Translations under genes and position numbers: made by a program
Source: Dehalococcoidales bacterium
GTDB taxonomy: Bacteria; Chloroflexota; Dehalococcoidia; Dehalococcoidales; DAOVUZ01
DNA: 8,719 nucleotides
Assembly: GCA_030632305.1 (NCBI GenBank)
Contig: DAOVUZ010000022.1
Span: 1-8,719 of the forward strand
Direction of reading: 5' to 3'
The notes under the pieces: generated by a model
Databases searched by the model: none
What the model was told of the DNA's origin: nothing
Seen by the model: only the letters and a program-made list of their open reading frames with translations
Shown: positions 6,673 through 8,719 of the stretch, in pieces
Position numbering within the stretch: the stretch's first letter is position 1
Layout: each line of letters begins with the position of its first letter

Positions 6673-7589
6673 TGAAAGCGGGCACAAATCTGGAGAAGAT
6701 TTTAGAAAGCGGGAGGTTTGCCGTTACCGCTGAGGCAGGTCCACCTAAGGGGGCTAGTGCTGCAGTAATTCAAAGGAAGGGAGAACTGCTCCGTCACTGC
6801 TGCGACGCGGTTAATGTAACCGATAATCAAACTGCTATTGTCCGCATGTCCAGTCTGGCTGGCTGCGTGCTTTTGAAGCAGCTGGGAGTTGAACCAGTGA
6901 TGCAGATGGTCTGCCGTGACAAGAACCGCATCGCTATTCAAAGTGATGTATTGGGGGCGGTAGCCCTGGGCATCGGTAATATCCTTTGCCTCTCCGGTGA
7001 CCATCAGAAGTTTGGTAACCATCCTACTGCCAAGAATGTCTTTGATATTGACTCCATTCAGTTGATTCAAACCCTGAAAAATATGCGTGATGAAAAGAAA
7101 TTCCTTTGTGGTGAAGATATCTCGGGAGAAGTCCCTTTATTTATCGGAGCCGCTGCCAATCCCTACGCCGACCCCTTTGAATTCCGGGTAGTGAGGCTAG
7201 CTAAGAAGGTTAAAGCCGGAGTCGACTTTATTCAAACCCAGGCAGTCTATGATGTTGCCAAGTTTGCTAGATGGATGGAGATGGTTACCGAACGAGGATT
7301 AGACAAGGAGGTACATATTCTGGCGGGGTTGATACCTATTAGGTCGGTAGGAATGGCTCGTTATATGAGGGACTATGTTTCGGGGGTAAGCGTTCCTGAT
7401 GAAATACTTACTAGGATGGAACAGGCTAAAGATGCTAAGGAAGAGGGAGCGAGAATAATTTTGGAGATTATCGAGCAAGTCAAGGAGATACCCGGGGTTC
7501 ATGGCGTTCATATTATGGCGGTAGGCTGGGAGGACGTCATCCCCCAAGTTGTAGAACAGGCTGGATTATTACCCAGACCTGTATTATAA
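6672..7589 (+). CDS. metF: MetF, methylene-tetrahydrofolate reductase catalytic subunit
   Basis: This 305-residue FAD-dependent TIM-barrel enzyme would reduce 5,10-methylene-THF to 5-methyl-THF in the methyl branch of the Wood-Ljungdahl pathway or in methionine synthesis. Family marks in order: E21 in TAEAGPPKG, matching the catalytic Glu region of MetF; CRDKNR (81-86); LSGDH with D110, the flavin-contacting Asp; and FIQTQAVYD (186-194), the folate-binding stretch. Length is normal for bacterial MetF, with no fused MetV domain. ATG 6672 is chosen: it overlaps the kinase stop by one base (TGATG) and lies 8 nt after GGAGG (6659-6663). GTG 6669 is an in-frame alternative one codon longer. Separation from metV by a kinase gene is unusual. 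In MetFV enzymes electrons reach the MetF flavin through MetV. Confidence 0.94.
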   Translation: MKAGTNLEKILESGRFAVTAEAGPPKGASAAVIQRKGELLRHCCDAVNVTDNQTAIVRMSSLAGCVLLKQLGVEPVMQMVCRDKNRIAIQSDVLGAVALGIGNILCLSGDHQKFGNHPTAKNVFDIDSIQLIQTLKNMRDEKKFLCGEDISGEVPLFIGAAANPYADPFEFRVVRLAKKVKAGVDFIQTQAVYDVAKFARWMEMVTERGLDKEVHILAGLIPIRSVGMARYMRDYVSGVSVPDEILTRMEQAKDAKEEGARIILEIIEQVKEIPGVHGVHIMAVGWEDVIPQVVEQAGLLPRPVL

Positions 7590-7593
7590 TCGC

Positions 7594-7602
7594 AAAGGAG
7601 GG
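7594..7602 (+). promoter_or_regulatory. Strong ribosome binding site of the first receiver gene
   Basis: AAAGGAGGG is the closest match to the consensus Shine-Dalgarno sequence in the window, lying 4 nt from ATG 7607 (about 6 nt from the core GGAGG). It is clearly stronger than the sites of the enzyme genes, suggesting the receiver protein is made in excess over the kinase, as is usual for response regulators. Confidence 0.6.
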
Positions 7603-7606
7603 AAAT

Positions 7607-8008
7607 ATGCCACAGAAGATATTGGTAGTTGATGACGATCCTGATATTTTAGATGCACTAACTATGATTCTTGAATCTCAGGGCTACCAAGTGGTTACCG
7701 CCAGCGATGGCATAGAGGGTTTGGCTAATCTTAAGGCGGAAAAGCCGGACCTGATGATTCTTGACCTGCTAATGCCGAAGATGGACGGATGGGCAGTATG
7801 CAAAGAACTTCAAGACCCGAGGTGGTCAAAGTATAAGGATATACCAATCTTAATTCTAACCTCGGTGAGAGAGGATGCCAGCCGCCGTCGTTACGAGCTG
7901 GAAACTGGGCTAGAGCTTGATGTGGATGATTATGTAGAGAAGCCCTTCGGTCCTGATATCTTATTGGAAAGGGTGTCGAAGCTTATTAAAAGGAAGAAAG
8001 GGGTCTGA
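7607..8008 (+). CDS. Single-domain CheY-like response regulator, first of two
   Basis: This 133-residue protein consists only of a receiver domain. The acid pair D9/D10, phosphoacceptor D53 (in MILDLLMP), T85 and K112 (in VEKPF) are all present, so phosphorylation should work. There is no DNA-binding or enzymatic output domain. The stretch between T85 and K112 is about five residues longer than in classical CheY and includes an Arg/Glu-rich segment (REDASRRRYELE), so the switch face (alpha4-beta5) differs from CheY. It begins 17 nt after metF, within the same transcript. The likely phosphodonor is the GAF kinase. Output is probably by protein contact, or by passing the phosphate on. A possible relative of the next gene by duplication. 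Confidence 0.93.
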   Translation: MPQKILVVDDDPDILDALTMILESQGYQVVTASDGIEGLANLKAEKPDLMILDLLMPKMDGWAVCKELQDPRWSKYKDIPILILTSVREDASRRRYELETGLELDVDDYVEKPFGPDILLERVSKLIKRKKGV

Positions 8009-8033
8009 ATTTAGTTGGGATATCAGCACCCTA

Positions 8034-8040
8034 GGAGGAA
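8034..8040 (+). promoter_or_regulatory. Ribosome binding site of the second receiver gene
   Basis: GGAGGAA precedes ATG 8047 by 6 nt. It lies in the 38-nt gap after the first receiver gene, where no promoter is visible, so the two receivers are probably translated from one mRNA. Confidence 0.55.
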
Positions 8041-8046
8041 TTAGGG

Positions 8047-8445
8047 ATGACAAAGAGAGCCAGGATTTTGCTTATTGACGATGATATTGATTTTGTGGAG
8101 TCAACGAAGACCATCTTAGAAAGTAAGCTCTATGAGGTAATGGTTGCCCATGAAGGGGATGAAGGACTGCGCAAGGCAAGAGAGGAGAACCCTGATTTGA
8201 TCCTCTTGGATGTAATAATGCCAGTCAAAGATGGGTTTACCGTGGCTGAGCAGCTTAAAAAGGATCCTCAGTTCAGTAAAATCCCGGTTTTGATGTTAAC
8301 CGCTTTCGCCGCTACGGGTGGGCAGACCTCAATCCCAGTTAGTCGGGGATTTACCCTTGAAACTGAGGATTATATTGATAAGCCTGTTAGCCCTGAGGAA
8401 TTGCTGGCTAGAGTAGAGAAGCATCTGAGAAAGGTAGGCTCTTGA
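8047..8445 (+). CDS. Single-domain CheY-like response regulator, second of two
   Basis: This 132-residue receiver-only protein has the acid pair D11/D12, phosphoacceptor D55 (LILLDVIMP), T85 and K112 (YIDKPVSP). Like its neighbour it has an elongated T85-to-K112 segment, but here it is Gly/Ser/Thr-rich (AATGGQTSIPVSRGF), so the contact surface is quite different. It shares the same overall size and the D-Y-[VI]-[ED]-K-P ending with the first receiver, pointing to an old duplication with divergence at the switch face. No DNA-binding domain is present. It is the last gene of the operon, followed by a possible weak terminator. It may receive phosphate from the same kinase and act on a different partner, or act as a phosphate sink. 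Confidence 0.92.
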   Translation: MTKRARILLIDDDIDFVESTKTILESKLYEVMVAHEGDEGLRKAREENPDLILLDVIMPVKDGFTVAEQLKKDPQFSKIPVLMLTAFAATGGQTSIPVSRGFTLETEDYIDKPVSPEELLARVEKHLRKVGS

Positions 8446-8449
8446 GTAC

Positions 8450-8484
8450 TGAGAGTCTTCGCTTCTCAAAGATTTTTGCTTTTT
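8450..8484 (+). terminator. Weak candidate terminator after the operon
   Basis: A 6-bp stem (TGAGAG 8450-8455 with TTCTCA 8463-8468, one G-U pair, 7-nt loop) is followed by AAGA and two T-runs (8473-8477 and 8480-8484). It starts 4 nt after the last stop codon. The stem is short and AU-leaning, so efficiency would be low and read-through towards the convergent gene is possible. Confidence 0.4.
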
Positions 8485-8528
8485 GTCAAAGAATGTGGTT
8501 GGTTAAACTCCGCTTAAAAGCACCACTT

Positions 8529-8567
8529 TAGAAAGTTCCTCGCTATTGTCCGTTTTGTCACTTTCTA
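8529..8567. repeat. Inverted repeat in the convergent intergenic gap
   Basis: TAGAAAGT (8529-8536) and ACTTTCTA (8560-8567) are perfect 8-bp complements with a 23-nt loop, lying between the last + strand gene and the stop of the - strand gene. It may be a shared terminator or processing hairpin for the two converging transcripts. The long loop makes this uncertain. Confidence 0.35.
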
Positions 8568-8597
8568 GCTTATCTTATACTTCTTGCCCAATTTCAG

Positions 8598-8719
8598 TTA
8601 GTGCTCAACAAATTCTTCCATCCCTAGAAACCTGCCATGCCAGGAGTGATACCAAACCTGTCCAGTGTATCCGTTCACACTCAACATACCGTATACCTGC
8701 CCGTCTTTAAGCATGTGCA
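8598..8719 (-). CDS. C-terminal tail of an unrecognised - strand protein (cut by the window edge)
   Basis: Reading the - strand from the right edge gives an open frame of 39 complete codons (8717 down to 8601) ending in TAA at 8598-8600. The peptide contains MLSVNGYTGQVWYHSWHG and ends in an acidic MEEFVEH. It looks like genuine protein: rich in Tyr/Trp/His/Gly, with no low-complexity or stop-prone character, and with the beta-hairpin pattern typical of a small ligand-binding or PepSY-like domain end. I recall similar aromatic tails in short Chloroflexota/Dehalococcoidia proteins of unknown function, but cannot verify this. The start lies outside the window. The gene converges on the operon and is probably functionally unrelated to it. 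Confidence 0.7.
   Translation of the reverse strand, partial: HMLKDGQVYGMLSVNGYTGQVWYHSWHGRFLGMEEFVEH

Noticed and set aside
7585..7590. Perfect TATAAT just before the first receiver gene, suggesting an internal promoter
   Set aside because: The best -35 at 17-nt spacing (TGGATT, 7562-7567) is poor, and a start about 7 nt downstream would fall within the Shine-Dalgarno sequence, leaving no usable leader. Part of the hexamer is simply the metF stop context.
401..8445. Mobile element, phage or defence system explanation for the unusual gene mixture
   Set aside because: No transposase, integrase, terminal repeats or att-like sequence; spacing, strand and base composition are uniform across the operon.

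Overview
The window (about 45-48% GC by eye) carries one dense, co-directional (+ strand) metabolic and signalling operon. A single partial gene on the - strand converges on it from the right edge. The proteins are soluble, oxygen-sensitive iron-sulfur and flavin enzymes of one-carbon and electron-bifurcation metabolism, so the host is very probably a strictly anaerobic bacterium with a Wood-Ljungdahl-type methyl branch. Gene content and the style of the right-edge protein remind me of uncultivated Chloroflexota (Dehalococcoidia-like), but that is recollection and not proof; an acetogenic or fermentative Firmicute-like host cannot be excluded.

Layout. Positions 1-400 hold no convincing gene. 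They contain a perfect 15-bp hairpin (86-119), probably the terminator of an upstream gene, then a sigma70-like promoter (203-231) and a leader of about 160 nt. Next come a HoxU/NuoG-N-terminal-type iron-sulfur protein (401-1078), a NuoE-like [2Fe-2S] protein with a TTG start (1138-1617), and a 1041-residue NuoF-GltD fusion (1610-4735). These are followed by MetV (4751-5398), a soluble GAF histidine kinase (5395-6672), MetF (6672-7589), and two single-domain CheY-like response regulators (7607-8008, 8047-8445). A weak terminator and an inverted repeat fill the convergent gap. The C-terminal tail of a - strand gene (8598-8719) ends the window.

How the parts may work together. MetF and MetV are the two subunits of the acetogen-type methylene-tetrahydrofolate reductase. 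The three upstream proteins form an electron-input module resembling the HydABC/NADH-dependent bifurcating family, but with no hydrogenase or formate dehydrogenase catalytic domain. The usual C-terminal ferredoxin domain of the HydB-type subunit is replaced by a complete GltD/NfnL-type FAD and NAD(P)H domain. The most interesting hypothesis is an undescribed flavin-based bifurcating (or confurcating) methylene-THF reductase, in which NADH, a second nicotinamide or ferredoxin, and methylene-THF meet in one soluble complex. The kinase lies between metV and metF and is translationally coupled to both; two output-less receivers follow. This suggests a phosphorelay made together with the enzyme.
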